DNA from: Varroa destructor
Taxonomy: Eukaryota > Arthropoda > Arachnida > Mesostigmata > Varroidae
NCBI RefSeq assembly: GCF_002443255.2
Contig: NW_019211457.1
Coordinates: 33,796,105-33,860,104, forward strand
Direction: 5' to 3'
DNA: 64,000 nucleotides
The position numbers and the translations under genes were made by a program. Every line of letters starts with the position of its first letter. Position 1 is the stretch's first letter. Under the pieces are notes generated by a model. That model did no database searches, was not told the DNA's origin, and saw only the letters and a program-made list of their open reading frames with translations. Below are positions 35,995 through 46,674 of this stretch, piece after piece.

Positions 35995-36805
35995 TTTTTT
36001 AAAGTAGAAACGGTTCTGAGTGTGGCTTGCTTTTTATTTCTTAAATATTTCTTTAAAATTTAATTGGTAATTTATTAAAATTTAGAATAGAACGTACCTC
36101 ATCGTTAAGATATTTCGGTATTGGACCACGGCATCCGCTTAATGTATGAAATTGCATAGTATGTTATATTTTCCCTAGAGATCGAACGGCACGTAAAATG
36201 TATTACACAACAACAGGATGGAACCTAACCCATTTGTTAGGTACCATTCTTCGCAGTGCATTACTATATGCCGTTGACGGACGCTATTTAAATACAATGC
36301 ATTGATAATAAAATAAGGTAAAAATATTGCGACTGGGCTTGCTTTAATACAACTATCACGAATACATCCAGTTTTAAGTTCAATGTTCAAAGTTTAATGC
36401 AAGTTTTAAATCATTTAATACTGATATAGCAGAAATTCTTCCAAGACGTTCTGGAATTAAACAAAAAATCTCTAAATATATGTTGCAAGAGGAACGTGTT
36501 CCTCATCCATTTCAGAAAGCAAAAGGAAGCCTAAAAATCGATACCTTCCCAACGAAGTTAATAACATATGAGTGCATAACAAACACACAGCAGAAGTCAA
36601 TAGTACACAGGGAAAACTTCAAAAAACTCATTGTGAAAAAAATAGAAAATGCAAGGAGTACATGTATATTATGCTTTAACTACGCGCCGCTAGTAGATGA
36701 TGTGTGCCTGCTAAATTTTTAGAAACTTATTAGTAAAAACTGGTCGGGGCTACCCTAGCTGAAATGAATATAAAAAAAAACATTTTGTAAATCTCGAAAA
36801 TTTTA
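35995..36805. other. AT-rich stretch before the mariner relic
   Basis: An 80-codon plus frame (36480-36722) is Lys and Asn-rich and unassigned. The left end of the mariner copy should lie in this stretch, but I could not identify a terminal inverted repeat by eye. Confidence 0.5.
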
Positions 36806-37506
36806 TTTATCGAAGGCCACAGGTCTGCGGAAATTCATCGAAGACTGATGAGAACATTGGATAACGAGGACTTAAGTGAAAGCGCAGTACATGGATGGTG
36901 CAAGAACGGAGATTGTAAAGTTCAGGGCCACTAAGGAGGTGACCGGATCTCGGAGCCTGAAGGACAAAAACACATCGCCCTAATCGAGAAGGCTTATCAC
37001 AGCCTTAAAGCAGAGCCTAGACTCTAAAAATTCTGTAGATCAATCAGGTATTTGCGACTGGCATTTCACATGTAATGTGTTACAGAATTATAAACCAAAT
37101 ACAGAAACCGAGTAAAAAATTGATCTGGGCTGAATTGATTTAAGGCCAGTTAGAGATGTGTGTGGCGTGTCTTATGAGCAGCTTGCAGAATTTTAATCAA
37201 CAAAATACCCGCCTGGAAGATCTTGGTCGCCTAGGATGAGGCTTGGTTCAATCTTTACTACGAGCCAGAGAGAGATGAAGCGACGGACACTGCTGTGGAA
37301 GGAATTTAAGTTAGGTGGCGGTGTGAAGTAGGCTCGAACGTAAGATCATGGTAGTACTTGCAATAGACATCAGAAGTACCTGCTACTATGAAATTATTAC
37401 CGAAAATGAAACGATGCGGTTTGTTATTTCGAGTTTCTCAACACACTCCCGAAGTGTCGGCGCGACAATGCCAGCTCTTATCTCCGTACCTCAGTTATTC
37501 GTTAAA
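36806..37506 (+). mobile_element. Dead mariner-type transposase
   Basis: Four blocks occur in order on the plus strand. At 36809-36931 lies the helix-turn-helix region (SAEIHRRL, then LSESAVHGW), with the spacing of mariner DNA-binding domains. It continues in the same phase after a stop to about 37025. At 37235 comes the first catalytic Asp box (DEAWFNLYYEPE), again in that phase. At 37342 follows KIMVVLAIDI with CYYEIITENET, one base out of phase, matching the conserved strand between the catalytic boxes. At 37464 a further phase gives DNASSY, matching the second Asp box (DNARPH in active copies). The third Asp box was not found. The two Asp boxes are 76 codons apart against roughly 92 in active mariners, so a deletion is likely. 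Stops and frameshifts make it non-functional. Confidence 0.8.
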
Positions 37507-38300
37507 TAAAGCGGACAAATATCTAAATTGGCTTTAGGCCTTTTATCTTAATGCCTTAAAAAGGGGCGACTGATGAGTAAGAATATCTCTATTGATTTTC
37601 TTCGACAAGCTATAAGTAAAATAATCGTATAAAGGCTCGCAGCTGTTTTTCTTACGGCACTGAGGCAAGCGTATGAAAAATAAAAGAGAGAGAGAAAAAA
37701 TCATCATTTTAATCTTCGAAATACTTCGAAAGCTATTCAACTTCAAAGTCCTGTTTGCGATAGCGTAATATTTTCAATCATCGTATTAGTAATATCACCA
37801 GACTGACGGGAAATTTAATCGTTCGGTTGAAGCAATCATGCCCCGTAAAACATTTTTTATCCATATAAATACGATAAAATAAAATACTGAAATCCGCAAT
37901 TGTTAGTTACGTATAGTACGGCCTAAGCGTTGTCCAATCCCATTCTGTTTTACATATGAAAGAAGACCTAGCTGACGTCTTTATTTGCCTAAATGGCCCT
38001 GACCGCTTTTTACGTTTTCACGTTTGAAATAATTGTCAACATCTTGTAAAGCTATAAAGTCTTAGTTCAAGACGAAGAAAAAATCATGTTCACAAAATCC
38101 CGATTCATTTCTAACGAGCTTAGCTAACATTGCTAAGTTCTGCCTGTTGATCAAACCGAACAAATGAGATAGAACAGTGAATAGGCGCATATTCCAAGGG
38201 TGCGCCTATATAGAAGTTGATGCTATCAATTTTGGCAGAAATAGATATTGACGACTGTATATATTGAAAAGTTTTAAGTTTGCTTGCACAAGAACACCTT
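37507..38300. other. AT-rich stretch after the mariner relic
   Basis: The right end of the element should fall here, but I see neither the third catalytic box nor a terminal inverted repeat with confidence. A 67-codon minus frame (37746-37543) has no domain. Confidence 0.5.
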
Positions 38301-39690
38301 GCCTCGGTTGCCCCAGTAGACGTTAAAGTATCTATCTGTCAGCTACTTTCTCTTTACCTATATATATGTCAACCCAACCTTGCTTGGTTGATGGCGAGTG
38401 AGTCGCTGGAGGAAGAACAGTTTGGCTTCTGTTCCTGGGTCTGTGTCTGCAACATGGCAATCCGCCACTCTTATTCCCGACCTGTTCCTTTCTGGTCAAC
38501 ATGAGATCCGCGCTCTTTTCTCTCGTATACCTCATCTCGCTGGCACAAGGCCTAGTTCACACGACCTCTTCAGTTTGTGCTCTTCCTATGCTACTGCCAG
38601 TCCCCTGATGGGCGTTCGTTGAGTCTTCACCTCAGCAGTTTCTACCTATTTTCCCAGCAGTTTCGATCTATCCTCAGTTGTACCCCAACTGAACCCCCTC
38701 TTTCGGCTCCCAACCTACTAAGGCTGTAACGACCGCCAAGTCTATCAGACCAATTCTAAACTGCTGGTGCGTACCCTGCCGACGAAGAAACCCCAGTCGA
38801 CATCTCTAGGAGTCCTCAACGCAGCAGACGTGCTATCCACCACTTATCCTTTGTCGCCTTTGCTTGCTCGCTAAAATTAGCTTTCCTTTTGGCTCCTCTT
38901 CCTGGCTAGACTCACTGCAAACACTAGAACACTCTCTAACGCAGCCGACACCAAGGAACCCCCACCCACAACTTTACCTCCTACCTACTGACCAGCTGCG
39001 TAGCTTAAGGAACGTCAAACCTTAAGGTCTGACGACTGAACACTTCAAGAGTTTCAGTAAAGCCTCTCCAGACACACACATTTACAGATATAGACATACA
39101 TACTCACTATCAGACTGCACGGCTGTCCTGGGCGCACGACTTCTCCAAACCACTAATACACACACCACCAACATTCTAAGAAATCTCCCGCTACCCCCTT
39201 CTATTCTCAAAAGTAGGCACACCATTGATAACCCACGACTGACTAATTGCATGCTTCAAATCCACTTATAGCAGTAGACCTGCCTTTTTTTTTCGTTGAC
39301 CCCACGCCAATATTAGTCTAGTGTGGTTCGCACAGCTCTGTTGTCGTCTTCAATAGAAAGCATTTTCAAAAGTTCATCAACCCACTTCTGCGACCGTTTA
39401 CGAATGCAGTTCCGATTACATGCTCAATATGCGTCGGTCTATAGCATATACGGCATAGCCATTAGCAGAAAACTGTAAGAAAACTTGTTGGCGCAACGGT
39501 TTGGCCCTATAAGCTTATAATGACGTTGTATATCTGCTAATATGTAATCCACCGGAAAAGAAATGCCGCAGTTATAAGATGTTCACACTTGTGAAAAATA
39601 CAGGTATATTAACGTGCAGTAGTCGGAGGCTATCTTAAGCTAGTCAGAATATGTTTTGCTTTGATAGCGATCATTTCTGTCTCTCTCTCC
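38301..39690. other. C-rich, pyrimidine-biased block
   Basis: From 38.3 to about 39.25 kb the plus strand is rich in C and T and poor in G; the rest to 39.69 kb is AT-rich. After 38622 no frame of 60 codons is open on either strand for over 1 kb, which is unusual for a GC-richer block and argues against coding. It forms the left side of the composition turn at about 39.7 kb. Confidence 0.55.
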
Positions 39691-39698
39691 CCCTCTGA

Positions 39699-39709
39699 AG
39701 ATGGCGGCA
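39699..39709 (+). promoter_or_regulatory. YY1/Pho-like motif over a start codon
   Basis: AAGATGGCGGC matches the YY1 and Pleiohomeotic consensus exactly. It also places an ATG in a strong start context. The preceding 20 bases are a pyrimidine tract ending in AG, so a 3' splice site at 39700 is a third reading. Confidence 0.35.
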
Positions 39710-39853
39710 CAAAATGATGACGATGATAACGACCAGTATTCCTCTGTCGACAAAAATACTGCATTTACCTATATAAAAAGAACAGAGGCCGCGATGAAAG
39801 AAAAGTCGTACACATCGCATGGTGCAGCGTATCATGGACGCAGACAGTTGTGA
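39701..39853 (+). CDS. Candidate short coding frame, 50 aa
   Basis: It begins MAAQNDDDDNDQYSS, an acidic start, then turns basic (YIKRTEAAMKEKS) and ends in GRRQL before TGA. The ATG sits in AAGATGGCG, a near-ideal start context. A pyrimidine tract ending in AG lies directly upstream, so this may be a first coding exon joined to an upstream leader. No family is recognised. Composition is balanced and unlike the neighbouring shadow frames. A TATA-like box overlaps its middle, which would conflict with translation if that box starts transcription downstream. Confidence 0.3.
   Translation: MAAQNDDDDNDQYSSVDKNTAFTYIKRTEAAMKEKSYTSHGAAYHGRRQL
39770..39780 (+). promoter_or_regulatory. TATA-like box (plus)
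   Basis: TATATAAAAAG is a strong TATA match. It lies 70 bases after the YY1/Pho-like motif at the point where the strand turns purine-rich. Transcription would start near 39800-39805. No initiator match stands out. Confidence 0.25.
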
Positions 39854-39895
39854 CTCTATCGTATAAGGACAAAGACGATTTCTCCACTAGCCGTA

Positions 39896-39912
39896 GGAGC
39901 GGAAAGCGCTCC
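39896..39912. repeat. Hairpin next to the minus-strand TATA-like box
   Basis: GGAGCG and CGCTCC form a six-base stem around GAAAG. It immediately adjoins the minus-strand TATA-like box at 39911-39920. Stems this short are expected by chance. Confidence 0.4.
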
Positions 39913-39920
39913 TTATATAC
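39911..39920 (-). promoter_or_regulatory. TATA-like box (minus)
   Basis: GTATATAAGG on the minus strand points left, opposite to the box at 39770. The two boxes lie 130 bases apart and point toward each other, so if both were used their transcripts would overlap. Confidence 0.2.
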
Positions 39921-40304
39921 CCTAACATATAACTTTGGTCAGGGTTGGCAGACAACACACAAAGGAAGAAGCGTTCAGCGCAGCTCAAGAAATGGGAGAA
40001 TTGAGTAGGACGGGGCGGGAGGTGCAGTCGTTTGCTTGTTGAGACAGTAGCGTTCGTCTGCGGCGGCCGATTCGTAGCAACGAAAGTGGGTCTGGAGTTG
40101 AGTCTGTGAGCGTGCACATTTACGCTACCCGAGCGCTGAGCACGACAAGGACAACGTGTCCCCGCCAGGCATCTACAGACATCTACCCACCGACCGATAT
40201 CTAGCCGTGATTTGTATTTTACTACGCTCGAGATCCACAGCGAAGTAGCATACGTGTATGTGGGAACGTTTCATTTTGCTCTTTATATTTATGGTGATTC
40301 TACG

Positions 40305-40520
40305 ATGAAAATCAGTGGAGCAAGGGATGGGCCGAAGGGAAAAGTTCGTAAAATTCGTCGTGCCTTATGGCATATCAGTGAAGAAGCTAGGCGAAGAACT
40401 GAGACAACTATGTATAGCGGATGTGTTTCTATGAAGCCAGTTTCAAATATGATCGCCGTCCACCGACGATTAAACGTGATAAATGCCGTAGCCTCCACTA
40501 CCGTTGCTTATGGTAATTGA
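40305..40520 (+). CDS. Candidate basic protein, 71 aa, unknown
   Basis: The ATG at 40305 has A at -3. The product is basic (KGKVRKIRRALW, EEARRRTETT) with no signal peptide, membrane segment or known domain. The frame stays open for another 31 codons upstream without an ATG, so it could also be an exon. A minus frame (40289-40498) overlaps it fully. It is the first longer plus frame downstream of the features at 39.7-39.9 kb. Confidence 0.2.
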   Translation: MKISGARDGPKGKVRKIRRALWHISEEARRRTETTMYSGCVSMKPVSNMIAVHRRLNVINAVASTTVAYGN

Positions 40521-41148
40521 ATTTAGGTCTCTTGCGAGCTCACATTCCGTGCAATTTGCTCTGGGTTCCGAAAATGTGGCGTACTCGTTAACAATACATC
40601 GAAAATTTAAAATTCAACTTCTTTGGAAGTGATTATTTCCTCCGTCGAAACACAGCAAACCAAAGCGAGGATGAAAGATGCGAAAAAATCATGTCGGGTG
40701 ACAAAGAATCAAGGTCAGGGTAAAAGAGCAAAAAGTAAATTACTAGAATCTAATTTAGTTTATCAGGAGTCATAATATTGGACCTATACCTGCGCATGCC
40801 GACGAAACAGAAAGATTAACGATAGATCCGCGCGGCACGTAGATTACTTTGTACGGCATTAACTCTTATCAAAAGCTTTTTATTTCACGCACTTCGTACA
40901 GCGACGGGAACGAAATCGGATTTGTCACACAAAGCTTGGCGCATAAAAGAGATTTTTTCTCGGTGAAGCCGTATTCGAGCCGTTTCCAATAAAGAAAAAA
41001 TGTGCTTCTTTGAAGCTCATAGTGATAAACGGTGAAGTACCCAAGATCGCAGACATTGTGAAGTGAAATGGCAGCTCTAGTCACCATTACACTACAGTGA
41101 GGTATTAGCTTATTTATGTACGTATGTGCAAAGCCCATACGTTTAATT

Positions 41149-41152
<4 letters not shown>

Positions 41153-41195
<43 letters not shown>
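41153..41195. repeat. (AT)21 microsatellite
   Basis: Forty-three bases of alternating AT, the longest pure dinucleotide tract in the window. Confidence 0.97.
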
Positions 41196-41198
<3 letters not shown>

Positions 41199-42171
41199 GG
41201 ACGCAATGGTCCGGCGTAATTCAATCGTTTGCGTAACAATTATTTTACTCGAGTTAACAAACGCAATTAATGACTGTAAGAAGCCTCATCGTGGCATGAG
41301 TTCAGTCCGGATTTGAAAAAAGACAGAGGTGAATAACTGAAGGAACAATGATGCCCGAGATCTGAAAACTCAAAGGCTCAGATGTTTGAATGATATCAAC
41401 TCAACTGAAGTACATTCAGGCATAATCATAAATCGATGAAAAAATCATATTGGGTCACAAGCTCCTAGTTAGCATAGCGTCAAAAGTTATATCTGCGGAA
41501 GCCGCGGTGACTTAGCCTTTTTCGAAATTCCACCATGATATTTTCTAAATTCTGCGCACAAATAGCTGTAGTAGACGGTGTAGAACAGACAAGACTTATT
41601 GAACACACGACATTGTTCCTTCCCCTATAGACGTCACATGCTCTGCAATAGCCGATCTGTTGAAAGCGTCAAAGTGCTACTATTGTTGAGCTTAAGTTAA
41701 GCATACACTGCCAAAGGAATCGATCGCAGCAGGTAGCAGGGTAACTTTACACATATACAGACACACCCACCAGCAGCTGTCAACTACTTCGCCGGATTAA
41801 AAGTATGAAAGTTAAGGGGAAGCTTGTTATAGAACTTACGCTATTGCTGCCGCGTACAGAATCGTTCGGTATTAAGGAAACCTAAGTTCCACAGTCTTAT
41901 AGCTGCGCTTTTCTAAAGAAGTGTAAATTAAAAATTAAAACTAATGGTGGAAATACATAGACTTCTCGGATTGTTTTAAAATTATAACGTGTAATCACCA
42001 CCAGATCACAATAAAAAAGTGGCTGAAATTGTTACAGTATTTCACGTTTTACCCGTAGTCTGAAATCATCGTTGAAGTCTTCAGTTTTCTGTTATCGAAA
42101 CTTGTTTCGAGAGGCTTTACTATCAATGAGCACAAAAGTGAGTAGTCCCACACCCTGCTAGAACTAGGTTA

Positions 42172-42208
42172 GGATATATATCTCTATATATGTATATTGC
42201 ATATATCC
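42172..42208. repeat. Inverted repeat in TA-rich sequence
   Basis: GGATATAT and ATATATCC form eight-base arms around a 21-base TA-rich centre that can pair partly. Confidence 0.6.
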
Positions 42209-42745
42209 GGCTATGCGCATGTGGGTATTTATTATTCATCCTATACGCAGAGTATAAAAAGATTCAACACATCTCATCATTCGTCAGGTCGATTTTCGCA
42301 ATCTTCCACAAACTATTTACATTGCACACATTTCTTTACATCACTGATGGTGTGGGTGTCCTTCTTGCTTTTATTACTATCGACATCGTCAGCGGGGCTC
42401 ACTGACTCGATACGCTGGCAGTCCAGATAGCATGCAAATAATACAGGTTTTTCTATAGGCATCTTTGTGTTCACGCACGTTCTGCTCTATTTCATGAGAA
42501 GTGCATTACGGGAGTAATTCCCCTACTCGACTAAGTAGAGTATATACTACGAAGAACGAGTCCCGGACGTTTTATAGTCGACGCCGACGGCATCGGGTGC
42601 TTGCAAAATCTTATTTAATACGAGAAGCATAGCCTAAGTTGCCGGCAATTTCCTGTGTAAAGCTAACCCACTCAACGGAAGTGGCCGGCAGTAATAACAA
42701 TGTGTTCTTCAATATCAAGAAACTCCACAAAAGCTAGATCAGCTT

Positions 42746-42776
42746 TCTCTCTCTCTCTCTCTCTCTTACATATATA

Positions 42777-42817
<41 letters not shown>
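42746..42817. repeat. Compound (TC)10-(TA)n microsatellite
   Basis: A (TC)10 run at 42746-42766 is followed, after TTA, by TA repeats to 42817. The TA part includes the 18-bp palindrome at 42770-42787 centred on TGCA. Confidence 0.97.
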
Positions 42818-42820
<3 letters not shown>

Positions 42821-45800
42821 CTAACAATGACGAACATCGAAAATTGAGCGGAATTTCTTATACTGGCTGATTAAGCCGCCGACTATCGATTGGCGCGAAA
42901 TTTAATCTACACATTATCGTCACGGATGAGATACCATTAATACAGCTCTATTATACTTACGGTTTTTTCATATGAATACGCGTGCACGCCCGCATCCGTA
43001 ATCTCTAAATGGCCTGGTATCGTATAATAACGTATATTTGCTATCGCTAACATAACTTCATTTTAGTAATTGATTTATCAGATAAGCTACAAGCTAGCAT
43101 ATGTAGGACACTATTTACTTGTTCGTTTGTAAGCAATATGCACTTTCGTTGGTGACACGCCATAAACACTCATAAAACGACAAGAAACAATCCTCTCCCT
43201 ATGTCCTTGAATTCTCGTATGTCGGTCTTATATCTAGTAGAATATTCCCTTCTTGAGGTCGCAGCGATCTGAGTGATACCCCAATAAGCCTTGCAAAAGC
43301 CTGCACCTTTGACAAAACGTTCTCGAAGTTCGCCGGTCTCGCTGGTCTACCCAACCCATTACCGCTTTCAGTTCACCCTTTATCTTTTGCACGACCGCCG
43401 TTAGATTGCCACTTACCGACTTCTGGCCAGGTTGCATCATCAACAGCCGCTATCGGCTTCATCATGAAGGTTGATGTGGCTTCTTGAACTTAGAACTGTC
43501 GCATAGAACAGCGCCATTAGAAACGTTCGTTGCTCACTATACTGGTACCAATGAACGATTAACATTAGTTCCTTCCGCGCCCAATACGATTCAACGGTAG
43601 CCCTTTCACTCGCCCTGTATAAATGACTTCCACTGGCCAGTCGTCAACGAAGGATGACCACTACTCCTAAAACATTATCAGTTCAGGACAGCTTGTCGCT
43701 TCTCTCAACACCGCGTTTATTTGGTAGCAAGGTCTGACACTTATTAGAAGCTTTAGATTTTACACTGTCGGGGTACGACAATACGCACAAACAAAATCAA
43801 TGCATGACACAATTTGGCCTAAGGCATGAGATATGACTAATAGTTGTAATTCGCGGATGGAATAATTCGAAAACGACATGGCGTGAGACTAAACCGGCCA
43901 CTAACTACCCTGTCGCGGACCCGTTTCCATTACAGCCGTTACAAGGATTTCGAATCGAAACTCCTAGCCGTACTATTGGACCCAAAACACCGCTTGGTCG
44001 GAGCGTATCTACAAGAAAGCTAGATGGTTAACTTATGATGCACTCCGCCGGCTCCCGAAGGAGGAGGACTAACGGTGAGAACGAAGTCGAGTCGTCCGCC
44101 ACGCGCACGTACACATACTGATAGGCAGACACAGAAATCCATCGAGATACTTCTGTACTTCGAATTCTCGGTGCTGGATTATACTCTTCATCGCCTGCTA
44201 CCTGCCTACTCGTATGTGTGTGCCCTCTGGGGAGGCCGCGCGGCTTGATGGGAAATTATTTATTTGCCATATTGGCGGCGTAACCGCTCGGCTTACAGCC
44301 GGATCGAGCTGATAGCTAGAGACAATTCGATCCGATATGAACCTTCGTCCGCTATGGATCCTCATTTTCTCTCCGGCCAACAGGCAGCTCGCTACCGGCT
44401 GTCGCTGTGGTGCTATCTAACACTGCAAACGAATGATAACCGACGCTTTTCCGAGTCTGGGCCATGACCCATTCTTTCCCTACCATACAATACATCGAGA
44501 TATGCTGATACATCAGCATGAAGCTGTGACAAGCGAGGGGTCGGTCTGAAGAAGTCGAGCAGAGCAGGGCAGAGCGAGCAGACCTGGCCACGCAATACTA
44601 AGAGTTGGTTATGACAACATGGCAGTTACCGGCCTATCGAACTGCCGGTATTAAATTATAAACATGTCCGAGAATAGAAACACATCCATGAGCAGTTGTA
44701 CTCGTACATCACTCAAATGAAAGTTACCAGTATATACAATGCAGATGACTTGCTTAGCAGACATGTTCCTAAAAAGAAGGTGCCACTGAAAGCTGAGGTC
44801 TCGAGCGACCTCAGTGGTAAATGAATGTGAATCATTGAATATTAAATGAACAAATCAGATATTTACTTTCAATATGTACGCTGAAAATACTACAAGACAA
44901 GAATGCGGCACACTAAAGGGATCAGATTATTTAAATCACTGTATCTATATATTTTGTCTACCTACTTCTCCGTGTACCTTTGTACAAAACTTCTATACTT
45001 CACTGTAGTAATAATAGGCAATAAACCACCATTAGCGGTTCGTGAGAAATATAACGTTATTCTATGCCGCCAAGGTTGGGACACTTAAATGAAGTAAATA
45101 AACATGTGTTATATATATAAGCGAACATCTTTAGGTATTTAATAATAAAAATCAATTGCACTTTGAAGCGCGGTACTTGCATATATCTAAGCAGATATAA
45201 TCCAACGAATGGTACACAATCAGACAGTCAAAGCTGCCCGTTTTTCGTGGGCAAACGCCGACAGACAAATCCGCTTGAATATGCTATTCCACCTCTCAGA
45301 TATAAGTGATCAACCATTTGAAATACCCTGAAAGGCGAGTAAACTTTCCGAGCAAGTTAGCTGTAACTTGACTTTTGGAAGTTGCTCACCGTTCGTACTA
45401 GATACGTAGTGACTGATCTAAGGCTGCCCTCGGACGTCATGCTATGGAGAAGAGGCCCAGATCCCATGCCTAGCAGCAGTAGCAGCAGTAACAAAAAATC
45501 GGCAGCAGAATTTTTTACAAAAACATTATAATTTTTCTTAACGTACTTTTGCCAAAATGGTTACACCAGTGGGTTCGCAGCTGAAAGAAGAAACTAAGGC
45601 TAGCTTGGATAGACTCGTGAACTTTTCGCTGCTATTCTTTTGTACCAAATTGCTCCATGTAAATAGGAAACAGGGTAGCTAGTCGCCGCAGGTAGTAATA
45701 AGACTTCTTGAAAGAAGCAATTCGCCAAGCTTTGGTTCTCTGCTATAGGAATTATTTTCCCTGAAAAGAAAAGACCCTTCAATTTTATACTCCATTGTCG

Positions 45801-46456
45801 TTTTCTCCAAGAAACGTCGTTTAGGAAGACTCAGAACGTATTTTACTATTACATTGAGAGATGCATAGTGTTCAGCTAGAAAACAGGAATTAAATGTATT
45901 GAAAACGTAATGAGCAGTGTTTTCCTCAAAAAAAAAAGTTAGGATGGCTTGTACTTGTGATGCTATTCGCGATTAGTAAAAGGCGATAATAACTATTAAT
46001 GACTTGTAATCTTATCGTATTGAATTAAAAAAGATACCTATAATTATTGCTAGCCGGCCATTGTCCCATGTGTTAGGCATCGTTTTGCTAGAAAACCAAG
46101 TATAATTGTTTACTACGGAGCTTTAATGCACACATACAGTATTCAAAATGATCTAATGCACACTTTAAAAGGTTCCTGGCTAATGTATCCGTGCGAACAC
46201 AAACAATTAAACACCTCATCAAATGCTCGCTAAGAGCGGGAATGATGACATTGCCTCCCCTTAGCCCGCGTTTTATGCTAAGCTTCCATCGAGCGATGAA
46301 AACATTCGATTTCAGTTGAACCTTTTTATTCTAAGTGTTCCTTCTCTCATTGTCACCACTCCTGGTTGACCCTCTTTAGTGCTGCTGCAGCTGTTGGGTG
46401 TGGGGGGCTTCTGATATTCGCAGTCCCTCGTGAATTTACCGCTACTACCTACCTAT
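42818..46456. other. AT-rich with a GC-richer patch; no gene called
   Basis: 44.05-44.6 kb is GC-richer with overlapping frames on both strands and no domain. A hairpin with seven-base arms (TGAGGTC/GACCTCA) lies at 44794-44813. A degenerate AGC/AGT triplet patch lies at 45.47-45.49 kb. The remainder is AT-rich. At 46.3 kb the plus strand becomes pyrimidine-rich. Confidence 0.5.
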
Positions 46457-46479
46457 CCCCCCCACCCACCCCACCCCCC
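46457..46479 (-). promoter_or_regulatory. G-quadruplex motif
   Basis: The plus strand reads C7-A-C3-A-C4-A-C6, so the minus strand carries four G runs (6, 4, 3 and 7) separated by single T. One-base loops favour a very stable parallel quadruplex; the C strand could form an i-motif. It lies about 200 bases left of the turn to purine-rich sequence. A plus frame (46366-46662) would read it as a Pro-rich run, which I treat as incidental. Confidence 0.85.
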
Positions 46480-46652
46480 TTATGTCGTGCCCTTGGACAC
46501 CGTCGTTGTCCCTCTGTACATCAGCGGAGCCAAACCTTTTCGCCCGTCTTACCTTCAAAGCAAAGAATAATCGATTCCGTTAACCATTCTGGGAAAACAA
46601 CCGTAACGGACTCCTTGCCAGACGGTGTTTTCCGATGTTCAGCAACGATTCG
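46480..46652. other. Pyrimidine-rich left side of the 46.66 kb switch
   Basis: C/T-rich plus strand continuing from about 46.3 kb, with no independent gene signal. Confidence 0.5.
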
Positions 46653-46674
46653 AGCTGGCTAGCTGGCTAGCTAG
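46653..46674. repeat. 8-bp tandem repeat, 2.75 copies
   Basis: AGCTGGCT is repeated twice and followed by AGCTAG, immediately before the plus strand turns purine-rich. Confidence 0.9.

Larger units (their letters stand above)
40521..42745. other. AT-rich stretch, no supportable gene
   Basis: An 89-codon minus frame (41138-40869) and two overlapping plus frames at 42190-42430 have no domains. Apart from the TA tract at 41.15 kb and a small inverted repeat at 42.17 kb I see nothing. Confidence 0.55.

Noticed and set aside
36995..37004. TATCACAGCC, identical to the first ten bases of the miR-2 family
   Set aside because: It lies inside the mariner relic as coding sequence and no complementary arm for a hairpin is found upstream.
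44794..44813. Seven-base hairpin TGAGGTC/GACCTCA
   Set aside because: Stems of this length are expected many times in 64 kb.
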